Shown: positions 44,637 to 54,339 of the stretch, in pieces | Position numbering within the stretch: the first letter of the stretch is position 1 | How the letters are laid out: every line of letters begins with the position of its first letter | Assembly (NCBI RefSeq): GCF_001665835.1 | Contig: NZ_LZSX01000073.1 | Location: 124,001 to 188,000, forward strand | Source: Mycobacterium colombiense | Lineage (GTDB): Bacteria; Actinomycetota; Actinomycetes; Mycobacteriales; Mycobacteriaceae | Direction of reading: 5' to 3' | Length of the DNA stretch: 64,000 nucleotides | Made by a program: the position numbers and the translations under genes | Notes under the pieces: generated by a model | The model's database searches: none | What the model was told of the DNA's origin: nothing | Seen by the model: only the letters and a program-made list of their open reading frames with translations

Positions 44637-46253
44637 CTATTCGCCGGCCGGCTGGCTCGGCGCCTTCTTCGGCAAGAACGATGCCGGGATTATGGTGAAT
44701 GCCACGAGCACGACGGCCAGCACGAACACCGCGGTATAGGCGTGCGCCAGGTGGTGCGACACGTGGCTGGCCAGGTCGGGGGCAAGCGGCTGTCGCGGGA
44801 CGGCGGACGGATCCGGCAGGCTGTGCTTACCGGCGCCCGGGCGCGCCCCGCCCATCTCGTTCGCCGCCATCAGGGCCTCGTTGCGGTTGAACTGATTGGT
44901 CAGGATCACCGCCATGAGCGCGGCCCCAATCGACCCGCCAACCTGCTGATTCACGCTGATCAGCGTCGTCCCGCGGGCGACCTGATGCGGGGCCAGAGCC
45001 TGCATGAGTGCCGCGGAGAGCGGCGTGGTGGTGAGGCCGATGCCCAGCCCCATGATCGCCAGCCCCGTCACCAGGACCGGTGAATAGGCGGCCTGCCTGG
45101 CGACGCCGTAGGTGAAGACACCCAGCCCCACCGCCATGAGCGGCAGCCCGATCAGCACGATGTTGCCGGGCCCGCGCTTGTCCATGAAGGCTCCGCCGAG
45201 CGGCATGGTCAGCACCGCGCCGATCCCGATCGGCAGCATGTGCAGACCGGACTGCATCGGCGTCTCGTGGCCGACGATCTGGAAGAAACTCGGCACCAGC
45301 AGGCCGGTGCCGACCGAGGCGGCGCCGAACACCAGCAGCGTCACGTTGACTTGGGTGACCACCGGGTTCCGGAACAATCGCAGGTCGATCAGCGGGTGAT
45401 CGGTGCGATACCAGGCGTGCAGGATGAACGCGGCGATCAGAACCAGGCCGAGGAGGGCTGGGACCAGCACGTAGCGGTCGGCGATCGTGTGTCGACCCGG
45501 GATCGAACACACCCCGCACAAGAAGATCGCAACGCCGGGCGACAGGAGCAGCGCGCCGGTGATGTCGAGCGCCTCCGACGGGGCCGAGCGATCCTTCGGG
45601 AACATGATCGCCGCGAGGGCGAAGGCCGTCAGCCCGATCGGCAGGTTGACCAGGAAGATCCACTTCCAGCCGTAGGCGCCGATCAGCCAGCCACCCAGGA
45701 TGGGCCCGCCGATGGGGCCGAGCAGAATCGGGATTCCGCCCACCGCCATCAGGCGGCCGACCCGCTTCGGTCCCGCCTCGCGCGTCAGGATCACGAAGCT
45801 CAGCGGCAACAGCATGCCGCCGCCGATGCCCTGGACTATCCGAAACAGGATGAGTAACAGTATGTTTGGTGCGATCGCGCACAGTAGCGATCCCAGTGTG
45901 AAGATCAGCACCGAGCCCATGAACAGGCGTTTGGTGCCGAACCGATCCGCCGCCCATCCGGTAATCGGGATCACGGTGGCGAACGCGAGCATGTAGCCGG
46001 CGATCGTCCACGAGACGATGGCCTGGGTGGACCCGAACTGCGCGATGAAGGTGCGCTGCGCGACGGCGACGACGGTGCTGTCCAGCACCGCCATGATGCA
46101 GGCCAGGCCGCACACCCCGGCGATCCTGAACAGCGCGGCGTCCAGCTTCTCGGGGTATTCGTCGGTGCGCAGCGGCGATCCCGGGCCGGCGGGCGACGGG
46201 ACACTGAAAGCTGCGGAGCGGGTCTTCTGCATGGCGCCGCTGAGCATATCCAC
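44637..46253 (-). CDS. emrB: EmrB-type multidrug efflux transporter (DHA2, copy 1)
   Basis: The 538-residue MFS protein has about 14 membrane segments. Motif A-like WAADRFGTKRLFMGS follows helix 2, motif B-like ILFRIVQGIGGGMLLPL lies in helix 4 and motif C-like LGPIGGPILGGWL in helix 5, as in DHA2 drug/proton antiporters. Mtb has one such gene here (Rv0783c). A second copy follows at 46387-48006, and the two are similar end to end. Start GTG 46253; ATG 46247 is an alternative. Confidence 0.9.
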   Translation of the reverse strand: MDMLSGAMQKTRSAAFSVPSPAGPGSPLRTDEYPEKLDAALFRIAGVCGLACIMAVLDSTVVAVAQRTFIAQFGSTQAIVSWTIAGYMLAFATVIPITGWAADRFGTKRLFMGSVLIFTLGSLLCAIAPNILLLILFRIVQGIGGGMLLPLSFVILTREAGPKRVGRLMAVGGIPILLGPIGGPILGGWLIGAYGWKWIFLVNLPIGLTAFALAAIMFPKDRSAPSEALDITGALLLSPGVAIFLCGVCSIPGRHTIADRYVLVPALLGLVLIAAFILHAWYRTDHPLIDLRLFRNPVVTQVNVTLLVFGAASVGTGLLVPSFFQIVGHETPMQSGLHMLPIGIGAVLTMPLGGAFMDKRGPGNIVLIGLPLMAVGLGVFTYGVARQAAYSPVLVTGLAIMGLGIGLTTTPLSAALMQALAPHQVARGTTLISVNQQVGGSIGAALMAVILTNQFNRNEALMAANEMGGARPGAGKHSLPDPSAVPRQPLAPDLASHVSHHLAHAYTAVFVLAVVLVAFTIIPASFLPKKAPSQPAGE

Positions 46254-46386
46254 AGGGTTGCCCCGGCAGAAGGTTTTTACCCGTATCCGCTTATTCGCAC
46301 GCGTGTAATTTGCACCGCGGATATTGCGTCCTGCACTGTCGCTTAACCGACAAAGGGCCTGGTCGCGCGGTTATCGGGAGATTGTA

Positions 46387-48006
46387 TTATTCGCCGGCCG
46401 TTTCGGATGCCGGCTTTTTCGGCAAAAACGACGCCGGAATGAAGGTGCACACCACCAGCACGACGGCGATCACAAATACCGCGGTATAGGCGTGCGAAAG
46501 ATCGTGCACCACATTGCTCCAAAACCCGGGGGCAAGCGACTGCGCGGGTATCGCCGACGGATCGACCGGCACTCCGTTGGCCGCCGCCTTCTGGTGCAGG
46601 GCGGCGAGCTTGTTTGCTGCGACGATGTCGGGGCTCCGATTGAACTGGTTCGTCAGGATCACCGCCATCAGCGCGGTTCCCATCGAGCCGCCCACTTGGT
46701 GGCTGACGCTCATCAGCGTCGTTCCCCGGGCGATCTGATGGGGCGCCAGCGCCTGCACGGAGGCGACCGACAGCGGCATCATCGTGCAGCCCATGCCCAG
46801 GCCCATGATCGCCAGCCCGACCAGCAGGATGGGCAGGTAGTGGGCTTGGGTGGCCACCCCGAAGGCGAAGGCGCTGAGGCCGGCGGTGATCAGCGCGATC
46901 CCGACCAGCACGATCTTGCCCGGGCCCTGCCTGTCCACCAGCGGTCCGGTGAGCCGCATGGTCAGCATGGCGCCCAGCCCCTGGGGAATCATGTGCACGC
47001 CGGCCTGCATCGGCGTCTGGTGCAGCACCTGCTGGAAATAACTCGGGAGCAGCAGGCCCGCGCCGAAAAATGCGCCGGCGAACACCAGCATCGTCACGTT
47101 GGCGTGTGTGAGCACGGGGTTGCGGAAGAGCCGCAGGTCTATCAGCGGGTGGTCGGCGTGATGCCACGCGTGCGCGACGAAGCCCGCGATCAATGCCAGC
47201 CCGATCACCGCCGGTATCGCCACGTGGCGGTCGGCCACGGTGCCGCGGCCCGGGATGGAGGACACCGCGAACAAGAACATCGCCAGACCCGGCGAGAGCA
47301 GCAGCACGCCGACGGCGTCGAAGGTCTCCGACCGGGCCGGGTGATCCCGCGGGAAGATGACGGCGGCCAGCGCGATGGTGAGAAACCCGATCGGCACATT
47401 GATCAGAAAGATCCACCGCCAGCTCGAGGTGTCGATCAGCCAGCCGCCCAGGATCGGCCCGCCGATCGGGGCGAGCAGCATCGGGATGCTCAGGATCGAC
47501 ATCAGGCGCCCGAGCCGTCCCGGGCCCGCTTCGCGGGTCAAGATCATGAATCCCAACGGCAGCAGCATGCCACCGCCGATTCCCTGCACCACGCGAAAGA
47601 CGATGAGCTGCACGATGTTTGCGGCAACCGCACACAGCAGCGAGCCCAGTATGAACGCCACCACGGAACCGATGAAGAGCCGTTTGGTGCCGAACCGGTC
47701 CGCCGCCCACCCGGTTATCGGGATCACGGTCGCCAGGGCGAGGGTGTAGCCGGTCATCGTCCAGGCCACGACGGCCTGTGAGGACGCGAATTGGTCGATG
47801 AAGGTGCGCTGCGCGACGCTGACGACCGTGACGTCCAGGATCGCCATCACGGTGGCCAAGATGCACACACCGGAGATCCGCAACAGCGCGGCATCGAGCT
47901 TGTCGGGATATTCCCGTTCCTCGACACCCGGCTGCCCGGTGGGGGCGTGGGGCAGCGGCGTTTTGGCCGCTGCGTACGAGGCCTCATCCATGGCGTTGCT
48001 TAGCAT
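46387..48006 (-). CDS. emrB: EmrB-type multidrug efflux transporter (DHA2, copy 2)
   Basis: The 539-residue paralogue shares the same 14-helix layout and motifs (WAADRFGTKRLFIGS, FRVVQGIGGGMLLPLG, PIGGPILGGWL) and the same C-terminal SFLPKK followed by AGE. The N-terminus before the first helix differs (MLSNAMDEASYAAAKT). The two copies are in tandem on the minus strand with 133 bases between them, so this gene may drive both. Which copy is the true Rv0783c orthologue cannot be told by eye. Confidence 0.9.
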   Translation of the reverse strand: MLSNAMDEASYAAAKTPLPHAPTGQPGVEEREYPDKLDAALLRISGVCILATVMAILDVTVVSVAQRTFIDQFASSQAVVAWTMTGYTLALATVIPITGWAADRFGTKRLFIGSVVAFILGSLLCAVAANIVQLIVFRVVQGIGGGMLLPLGFMILTREAGPGRLGRLMSILSIPMLLAPIGGPILGGWLIDTSSWRWIFLINVPIGFLTIALAAVIFPRDHPARSETFDAVGVLLLSPGLAMFLFAVSSIPGRGTVADRHVAIPAVIGLALIAGFVAHAWHHADHPLIDLRLFRNPVLTHANVTMLVFAGAFFGAGLLLPSYFQQVLHQTPMQAGVHMIPQGLGAMLTMRLTGPLVDRQGPGKIVLVGIALITAGLSAFAFGVATQAHYLPILLVGLAIMGLGMGCTMMPLSVASVQALAPHQIARGTTLMSVSHQVGGSMGTALMAVILTNQFNRSPDIVAANKLAALHQKAAANGVPVDPSAIPAQSLAPGFWSNVVHDLSHAYTAVFVIAVVLVVCTFIPASFLPKKPASETAGE

Positions 48007-48162
48007 ATCGAACTGATCACATCGGCTGACGCTCGCGGCGGATGTGGCCCGCCCAGGCCTGACAGCCGCCGAAATCAGTTATCGCGCTTGGGCGCGTGCA
48101 TATACGCCTGCTGTCTGCGTGTCCTTCACCATTCCGACACTTGGGATCGGCAAACTGCTGGT

Positions 48163-48867
48163 GTGTCTGGAAAATTGATCGTCTCGGTCTCGGGGATCGG
48201 TGAACGCACCCTTCCCGACGTCGAGGCGTTCTGCGCGAAAATGGACGCCCGCAAGGTACCGGTGTCGTTGCTGGTGGCTCCCCGCCTGTCCGGTGACTAC
48301 CGGCTCGACCGCGACCCACAAACCGTCGACTGGCTGACCACCCGTCGCGCCGGCGGCGACGCCATCGTGTTGCACGGCTACGACGACGCCGCCACCAAGA
48401 AGCGCCGCGGCGAATTCGCGATTCTGCGGGCGCACGAGGCAAATCTGCGATTGATGGCCGCCGACCGGGTGCTCGAGCACCTCGGGCTGCGTACCCGGCT
48501 ATTCGCCGCGCCCGGCTGGGTGGTGTCACCCGGCGTTGTGAAAGCATTGCCGGACAACGGATTCCGCTTGCTGGCCGATCTGCATGGGATCACCGACCTG
48601 GTCCGCCACAACACCGTGCGCGCACGCGTCCTCGGCATCGGCGAAGGCTTCCTCACCGAGCCGTGGTGGTGCCGAATGGTGGTGCTGTCCGCCGAGCGGA
48701 TCGCTCGCCGCGGCGGCATTGTGCGGGTTGCGGTGGCGGCTCGTCACCTGCGCAAGCCCGGGCCGCTCCAGGCCATGGTGGACGCGGTCGACCTGGCCTT
48801 GATGCACGCCTGCACACCCACCGTGTATCGCTGGGAGGCGGCCAAAGCGGTGCTCGACGCCGCCTGA
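48163..48867 (+). CDS. DUF2334-type polysaccharide-deacetylase-like protein (Rv0784-like)
   Basis: The 234-residue protein starts VSGKLIVSVSGIGERTLPDV and has VPVSLLVAPRLSGDY, DAIVLHGYDD and RLFAAPGWVVSP, consistent with a divergent carbohydrate-esterase-4 barrel. Such folds deacetylate sugars, but metal ligands are only partly evident (HGYDD), so activity is uncertain. There is no signal peptide. Mtb Rv0784 occupies this position. It is followed 47 bases later by the Rv0785-like gene. Confidence 0.8.
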   Translation: MSGKLIVSVSGIGERTLPDVEAFCAKMDARKVPVSLLVAPRLSGDYRLDRDPQTVDWLTTRRAGGDAIVLHGYDDAATKKRRGEFAILRAHEANLRLMAADRVLEHLGLRTRLFAAPGWVVSPGVVKALPDNGFRLLADLHGITDLVRHNTVRARVLGIGEGFLTEPWWCRMVVLSAERIARRGGIVRVAVAARHLRKPGPLQAMVDAVDLALMHACTPTVYRWEAAKAVLDAA

Positions 48868-48914
48868 CGAAGCGACTGTCTGACCTGCTCGTCGGAGCAC
48901 TACCCTGGTCCGAC

Positions 48915-50582
48915 ATGAGCGATTCTTCGGTTGCGGGGTTCGACGCTGATGCCATCGTCGTCGGGGCGGGCCTGGCCGGCCTGGTCGCCGCCTGCGAACT
49001 GGTGGATCGCGGCTTACGGGTACTCATCGTCGATCAGGAGAACAGCGCCAACCTGGGCGGGCAGGCCTTCTGGTCCTTCGGCGGCCTGTTCTTCGTCGAC
49101 AGTCCCGAGCAGCGCCGGTTGGGTATCCGCGACAGCCATGAACTCGCGTTGCAGGACTGGCTCGGCTCGGCGGCCTTCGACCGTCCCGAGGACTACTGGC
49201 CACGCCAATGGGCGCACGCCTACGTCGATTTCGCCGCCGGGGAGAAACGCAGCTGGCTGCGCTCGCGCGGGCTCAAGCTCTTCCCGCTGGTGGGCTGGGC
49301 CGAGCGTGGCGGCTATGACGCACAGGGACACGGCAATTCGGTTCCCCGGTTCCACATCACCTGGGGCACCGGGCCCGCGCTGGTCGAGATCTTCGCCCGC
49401 CAACTGCGCGACCGCGCGTCGGTCCGGTTCGCGCACCGCCATCAGGTCGACGAGCTGATCGTCGAGGGCGAGGCGGTGACCGGCGTCCGGGGCACCGTGC
49501 TGGAGCCCTCGGCCACGCCAAGGGGCGTCGCGTCGTCGCGAGAACCGATAGGGCAGTTTGAATTTCGCGCCGACGCGGTGATCGTGACGAGCGGCGGCAT
49601 CGGCGCCAATCATGAACTGGTGCGCAAGAATTGGCCGAAACGCATGGGCCGCGTTCCCGAGCAACTGCTGAGCGGGGTGCCGGCGCACGTCGACGGCCGG
49701 ATGATCGCCATCTCGCAGCGGGCCGGCGCGCGGGTGATCAACCCCGACCGGATGTGGCACTACACCGAGGGCATCACCAACTACGACCCGATCTGGCCGC
49801 TGCACGGGATCCGGATCATTCCGGGTCCGTCTTCGCTCTGGCTGGATGCGAGCGGCAGGCGGCTGCCGGTCCCGCTCTACCCCGGTTTCGACACGCTGGG
49901 CACCTTGGAGCACATCACCAAATCCGGGTTCGACTACACCTGGTTTGTGTTGAACGCCAAGATCATTGAGAAAGAGTTCGCGCTGTCCGGCCAGGAGCAG
50001 AATCCCGACCTGACCGGACAGAGCGTCCGCGAGCTGCTGCGAAACCGGGCGCGTTCCGGGCCGCCGGGGCCGGTGCAGGCGTTTGTCGACCGCGGTGTGG
50101 ACTTCGTCAGCGCGAACTCGTTGCGCGACCTGGTGACCGCGATGAACAAGCTGCCCGACGTGCAGCCGCTGGACTACGCCACGGTGGAGGCCGAGGTCAC
50201 CGCCCGAGATCGGGAGGTGGCCAACAAGTTCAGCAAGGACGGGCAGATCACGGCGATCCACGCGGCGCGCAAGTATCTGGGCGACCGGCTGGGCCGGGTG
50301 GTGGCGCCGCATCGGCTGACCGATCCGAAGGCGGGACCGCTGATCGCGGTCAAGCTGCACATCCTGACCAGAAAAACGTTGGGCGGCATCGAAACCGACC
50401 TTGCCTCACGGGTGTTGAAGGACGACGGCACGCCACTGAGCGGTCTGTACGCCGCCGGCGAGGTGGCCGGGTTCGGCGGTGGCGGCGTGCATGGCTACCG
50501 CGCCCTGGAGGGCACCTTTCTGGGCGGCTGCATCTTCTCCGGCCGCGCCGCCGGTCGCGGCGCCGCCGACGACATCACCTAG
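48915..50582 (+). CDS. FAD-dependent dehydrogenase, KstD/fumarate-reductase-like (Rv0785-like)
   Basis: The 555-residue flavoprotein has an N-terminal FAD motif GAGLAG (residues 17-22) with DQENSANLGGQAFWSFGGLF after it, and a C-terminal SGLYAAGEVAGFGGGGVHGY. This is the layout of 3-ketosteroid delta-1-dehydrogenases and flavocytochrome c. It could introduce a ring double bond or act on a related ketone. Mtb Rv0785 is annotated only as a probable FAD-binding dehydrogenase. The start at 48915 is preceded by little ribosome signal but matches the family. Confidence 0.9.
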   Translation: MSDSSVAGFDADAIVVGAGLAGLVAACELVDRGLRVLIVDQENSANLGGQAFWSFGGLFFVDSPEQRRLGIRDSHELALQDWLGSAAFDRPEDYWPRQWAHAYVDFAAGEKRSWLRSRGLKLFPLVGWAERGGYDAQGHGNSVPRFHITWGTGPALVEIFARQLRDRASVRFAHRHQVDELIVEGEAVTGVRGTVLEPSATPRGVASSREPIGQFEFRADAVIVTSGGIGANHELVRKNWPKRMGRVPEQLLSGVPAHVDGRMIAISQRAGARVINPDRMWHYTEGITNYDPIWPLHGIRIIPGPSSLWLDASGRRLPVPLYPGFDTLGTLEHITKSGFDYTWFVLNAKIIEKEFALSGQEQNPDLTGQSVRELLRNRARSGPPGPVQAFVDRGVDFVSANSLRDLVTAMNKLPDVQPLDYATVEAEVTARDREVANKFSKDGQITAIHAARKYLGDRLGRVVAPHRLTDPKAGPLIAVKLHILTRKTLGGIETDLASRVLKDDGTPLSGLYAAGEVAGFGGGGVHGYRALEGTFLGGCIFSGRAAGRGAADDIT

Positions 50583-50606
50583 CCGCGGACGGGGGCCAAC
50601 CGGCCG

Positions 50607-51245
50607 CTAGAACGTGACGGCGTCTTCCTCGGGCAACACCTGGAAGTCGGTGCTGGTCATCTCCGTCAGGCGTCCGTAGTAGATGCCCCGCGCATCCGGG
50701 GCGATGATCCCCTGGTGAATGGGAACGGCGCGCTCCGGAGCCACGGCACGCAGGTAATCGACCGCCTCGGACACCTTCATCCACGGCGCGGCCGCCGGGG
50801 TGGCCAAGACGTCCACCGGCTCGCCGGGCACGAAGAGCGCGTCACCGGGATGCATCAGCCGGGCACGATGGCCGGCATCGCCCACCAGAAACGAAATGTT
50901 CTCTATCACAGGGATTTCCGGGTGAATGACCGCGTGTTTGCCGCCGACCGCGCGAACCGTCAGCTCACCGATGTGCAGCTCGTCGCCGACGTGGACCTCG
51001 CGGCAGGGCGCGCCCAGTTGCGCGGTGGTCTGCGGATCGGCGTAAAGCGCCGCATCCGGGTTACCCTCCAGCAATGCCGGCAGCCGTTTGGCGTCGACAT
51101 GGTCGGGATGCTGATGGGTGATCAAGATGGCGGTCAAGCCGGTGATTCCCTCGAATCCGTGCGCGAAGGTACCGGGGTCAAAGAGCACGCGGGTGTGGTC
51201 GAACTCGGCAAGTAGGCACGAATGGCCGAAATGCGTCAGTTGCAT
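50607..51245 (-). CDS. Metallo-beta-lactamase-fold hydrolase (Rv0786c-like)
   Basis: The 212-residue protein has metal ligands in THQHPDH (His44, His46, Asp48, His49) and later HPGDAL and PIHQG. It resembles UPF0173-type hydrolases of unknown substrate. The start at 51245 (MQLTHFGHSCLLAEF) is the family start; the frame to 51797 overlaps the exported protein gene. The gene is convergent with the Rv0785-like gene. Confidence 0.9.
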   Translation of the reverse strand: MQLTHFGHSCLLAEFDHTRVLFDPGTFAHGFEGITGLTAILITHQHPDHVDAKRLPALLEGNPDAALYADPQTTAQLGAPCREVHVGDELHIGELTVRAVGGKHAVIHPEIPVIENISFLVGDAGHRARLMHPGDALFVPGEPVDVLATPAAAPWMKVSEAVDYLRAVAPERAVPIHQGIIAPDARGIYYGRLTEMTSTDFQVLPEEDAVTF

Positions 51246-51263
51246 ATCTACGATTGTGCCTTG

Positions 51264-51956
51264 ATGGACAAGCTGCCGATGCGCGTGATCCTGGCCACGA
51301 TGCTGGTCGCCGGCAGTTTCGCAGTTGCTCTGATCGTCGTCGTTCCTGCGCACGCCGACCCGGAGACTTGCCCGGGACTGTGCGACCGGATCCCGAACAC
51401 CGCGTGGATCGATCAGCACGCCGTCCCGCTGGACGGCGTGTACCACTGGCCCGCGCTGGCCGGCCAGGCCGCGCAGACCACCGGTTCGGCGCCCGGTCCG
51501 CGGTTCCGGTTCGAGGAGCTGTGCGCCGCGCCGGCGATTCCCCAGGATCCCCGCGACTCGGCCGTGGCGGCCCGCGCGACGGCGCAGCATCCGGACGGGC
51601 AATGGCAGCTGCAGGCCCAGGTCCTGCACTGGCGCGGTGACACCTCGCGCGGTGGCGCGATCGCGACCACGGCGTTCAGCAACGCCGTCGCCGCGCTGCG
51701 GGCCTGCCAGCAGCGTGCACCGCAGGAGTCTCCGTCGCTGACCACCGACGAATCGAATCGGATGGCCGCCGTGATCAGCGGCCCGGTGGTGATGCACATC
51801 TATCTGTTCGCCAACCCGGCCAGCAGCACGATCAGCGAGGTCGCGCTCTGGTCGACCGCCCCGCCGCAGACGGCCTGGCCGGCGATGGCGGACGATCCGG
51901 TGCTCAATGCCATGAGCGCACCCCTGTGCGAGGCCTACATAGCCTCGTGCCCGTGA
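51264..51956 (+). CDS. Exported protein (Rv0787 position)
   Basis: The 230-residue precursor has a signal peptide (MDKLPMRVILATMLVAGSFA and on to AHA) and a mature domain with several cysteines that are likely paired (CPGLC, ELCAAP, ACQQ, LCEAYIASC). Function unknown. It lies between the MBL-fold gene and purS, where Mtb has Rv0787, which is longer; I cannot confirm they are orthologous. The ATG at 51264 gives a compact signal peptide; the frame to 51222 would overlap the divergent gene. Confidence 0.75.
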   Translation: MDKLPMRVILATMLVAGSFAVALIVVVPAHADPETCPGLCDRIPNTAWIDQHAVPLDGVYHWPALAGQAAQTTGSAPGPRFRFEELCAAPAIPQDPRDSAVAARATAQHPDGQWQLQAQVLHWRGDTSRGGAIATTAFSNAVAALRACQQRAPQESPSLTTDESNRMAAVISGPVVMHIYLFANPASSTISEVALWSTAPPQTAWPAMADDPVLNAMSAPLCEAYIASCP

Positions 51957-52018
51957 CCCCGAGCTGCGCTTTCGCCGGTAGAGTTGGCGCCGACAACGCC
52001 AACTGAGGAGGAGCGCCG

Positions 52019-52258
52019 GTGGCCCGGGTGATCGTGAGCGTGATGCCCAAAGCGGAGATTCTCGACCCGCAAGGACAAGCGATTGTGGGCGCGCTGGGTC
52101 GCCTCGGACATCCGGGAATCTCAGAAGTGCGGCAAGGCAAGCGGTTTGAGCTCGAAGTGGACGACAGCGTCGACGATTCGGCGCTCGCCGAGATCGCGGA
52201 ATCGCTGTTGGCGAACACCGTGATCGAAGACTGGACGATCAGCCGGGAGACGCCGTGA
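52019..52258 (+). CDS. purS: PurS subunit of FGAM synthase
   Basis: This 79-residue protein ([20 protein letters not shown] at the start) forms the bridge of the PurSQL complex that makes FGAM. GAGGAGGAG precedes the GTG at 52019. The stop overlaps the purQ start (GTGA), giving 1:1 coupling. Mtb: Rv0787A. Confidence 0.95.
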   Translation: MARVIVSVMPKAEILDPQGQAIVGALGRLGHPGISEVRQGKRFELEVDDSVDDSALAEIAESLLANTVIEDWTISRETP

Positions 52259-52929
52259 CGGCACGCATCGGGATCATCACCTTCCCCGGCACACTCGACG
52301 ACGTGGACGCCGCCCGCGCCGCGCGGCGGGTCGGCGCCGAGGCGGTCAACCTGTGGCATGCCGACGCCGATCTGCGGAGTGTGGACGCCGTGGTGGTGCC
52401 CGGCGGCTTCTCCTACGGCGACTACCTGCGGGCCGGCGCGATCGCCAGGTTCGCCCCGGTCATGGCCGAGGTGGTGGAGGCCGCCCGGCGCGGCATGCCA
52501 GTGTTGGGCATCTGCAACGGTTTTCAGGTGCTCTGCGAGGCCGGACTGCTGCCCGGGGCGCTGACCCGCAACGTGGGCCTGCACTTCATCTGCCGCGACG
52601 TGTGGCTGCGGGTGGCCTCGACCTCGACGGCCTGGACGTCGCGCTTCGAGCCCGACGCCGATCTGCTGGTCCCGCTGAAGTCCGGCGAGGGACGCTACGT
52701 GGCACCGGCCGAGGTGATCGAGGAGCTCGAGGGCGAGGGGCGGGTGGTGTTCCGCTACCACGAGAACGCCAACGGGTCGTTGCACAACATTGCCGGGGTC
52801 AGTTCCGCCAACGGCCGCGTGGTGGGCCTGATGCCGCATCCCGAGCACGCCATCGAGGCACTGACCGGGCCTTCCGACGACGGCCTGGGCCTGTTCTATT
52901 CCGTGCTGGACGGCGTGCTCGCCGGCTGA
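52255..52929 (+). CDS. purQ: PurQ glutaminase subunit of FGAM synthase
   Basis: The 224-residue class I glutamine amidotransferase supplies ammonia to PurL. Catalytic Cys87 is in GICNGFQ, and the His-Glu pair is in MPHPEHA near residue 200. It is coupled to purS. purL is not in the window. The 3' end overlaps the convergent acyltransferase gene by 34 bases. Mtb: Rv0788. Confidence 0.96.
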   Translation: MTARIGIITFPGTLDDVDAARAARRVGAEAVNLWHADADLRSVDAVVVPGGFSYGDYLRAGAIARFAPVMAEVVEAARRGMPVLGICNGFQVLCEAGLLPGALTRNVGLHFICRDVWLRVASTSTAWTSRFEPDADLLVPLKSGEGRYVAPAEVIEELEGEGRVVFRYHENANGSLHNIAGVSSANGRVVGLMPHPEHAIEALTGPSDDGLGLFYSVLDGVLAG

Positions 52930-54311
52930 GCGGAAACGCCTGCGGCATCGCGCAATTCGGCGAATGACGCGGCAATGGCATCCGTCGCCTCGTGCGGGTC
53001 GTTGAACGTCCGGTCGTCGGTGAGCACCGCGACGCCGAGTCGGTCCACGTAACTCCACACGGTGATGTTGACCGGCGCGCCCGGTGACAGCACGCCGGTT
53101 GAATAGATCTCGCTGACGGCCGCGCCGCCGAAGTGGCCGCGCTCGCGCGGCCCCACCACGCTGGACACCGCGACGTTCATCAGCTTGTTCGGCGCGTCAC
53201 GCAGGCCCAGCCACCGAAATGCGGCGGGCGCGAATGCGGCCGGGAGGTAGGCCATCATTTTTCCGTACAGCTCCGGGCCGAGGACCTCGTGGTCTTCCTT
53301 GGCGATCTTGGTGGCCAGGGCGACCAGCCGGGCCCGCTCCATCGGGTCGCCGACATGGACCGGCAGCGAGATCATCAGACCGCTGATCTCGTTGCCGCTG
53401 ATCCGGTCCGACTTGTCGGTGGCCGTCGGCACCGAGGCGATGATCGGGCGCTCGGCCGCGCCGTCGTAAGCCAGCAACAGCGTCCGCAGCCCGCCGGCCA
53501 CCATCGCCAGCACCACATCGTTCACCGTGATGCCCAACGCCTTTGCCGTCGCTATGACCTCCCGCAGCGACAACGACGTGCTGGCGAACCAGCGCCGCGG
53601 CGAGACGAGATGGTTGAGGAACGTCGGCGGTGCGTCGAACGCGTCGGCCAGGTCGGGGTGATCCCCGCGCTCTCTGGACCGGCGGCGCACCCGCATCATC
53701 CCGACGGCCGCGTCCCTGAGCAGCCTGGGCAGTTCACCGATCTGCCGGACGTGGTCGCGCGCCGCCGCACGCAACAGGTCGGCATTGGACGTGCTGACGC
53801 CGGCCTCGTCGTTGTCGCGCTCTTCGGTGCGCCCGTCGCGCAGATCCATCGCGCGAGCCAGCAGGTTGACCGAGGCGACACCGTCGGCCAGCGCATGGTG
53901 AACCTTGCCGATCAAGGCGAATCGGCCACCGGCCAGCCCCTCGGCGAAATGGAACTCCCACAGCGGGCGACTACGGTCCAGGGGAGTGGACGCCACTTCG
54001 CCGATCACCTGATCGAGCTCGCGCCGGCCACCCGGCGCGGGCACCTGCACCCGCCGCAGGTGATAGTCCAGGTCGACGTCGCAGTTCTCCTGCCACATGG
54101 GGTGATGTAGATGCCAGGGAATGTCAACAAGCTTGTAGCGCAACGGTTCTAGTAGATGGAGTCGGCGACGCACATGGCGACGGAACTCCTCGAAACCGAA
54201 TTCGCCGTCTGAGTCGGCGGGGTCGATGACGGCCACCTTCAGTGTGTGCGTGTGCAGGTTGGGCGTCTCGCTGTAGAGCAGCATCGCGTCCATACCGTTG
54301 AGTCTTTTCAC
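52896..54311 (-). CDS. Wax ester synthase/diacylglycerol acyltransferase (WS/DGAT)
   Basis: The 471-residue acyltransferase has the active-site motif HHALADG at residues 138-144, preceded by PLWEFHF. C-terminal family segments are [13 protein letters not shown] and [15 protein letters not shown]. It uses acyl-CoA to esterify diacylglycerol or long-chain alcohols, making storage lipid or wax ester. The GTG at 54311 follows GGAGGTGG. Mtb has many members (tgs genes); this one is not at the Mtb position. It follows an acyltransferase gene by 28 bases on the same strand, suggesting a lipid-assembly pair. Confidence 0.93.
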   Translation of the reverse strand: MKRLNGMDAMLLYSETPNLHTHTLKVAVIDPADSDGEFGFEEFRRHVRRRLHLLEPLRYKLVDIPWHLHHPMWQENCDVDLDYHLRRVQVPAPGGRRELDQVIGEVASTPLDRSRPLWEFHFAEGLAGGRFALIGKVHHALADGVASVNLLARAMDLRDGRTEERDNDEAGVSTSNADLLRAAARDHVRQIGELPRLLRDAAVGMMRVRRRSRERGDHPDLADAFDAPPTFLNHLVSPRRWFASTSLSLREVIATAKALGITVNDVVLAMVAGGLRTLLLAYDGAAERPIIASVPTATDKSDRISGNEISGLMISLPVHVGDPMERARLVALATKIAKEDHEVLGPELYGKMMAYLPAAFAPAAFRWLGLRDAPNKLMNVAVSSVVGPRERGHFGGAAVSEIYSTGVLSPGAPVNITVWSYVDRLGVAVLTDDRTFNDPHEATDAIAASFAELRDAAGVSAQPASTPSSTE

Positions 54312-54339
54312 ACGCCACCTCCAGCGGCCCCGGACGCCG

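Noticed and set aside
46343..47866. 507-residue frame offset from the efflux pump
   Set aside because: It is a frame-shifted shadow of the DHA2 pump on the same strand; the pump frame has clear membrane helices and motifs.
49014..50360. 448-residue minus-strand frame
   Set aside because: It is antisense to the KstD-like gene and carries no recognisable motif.
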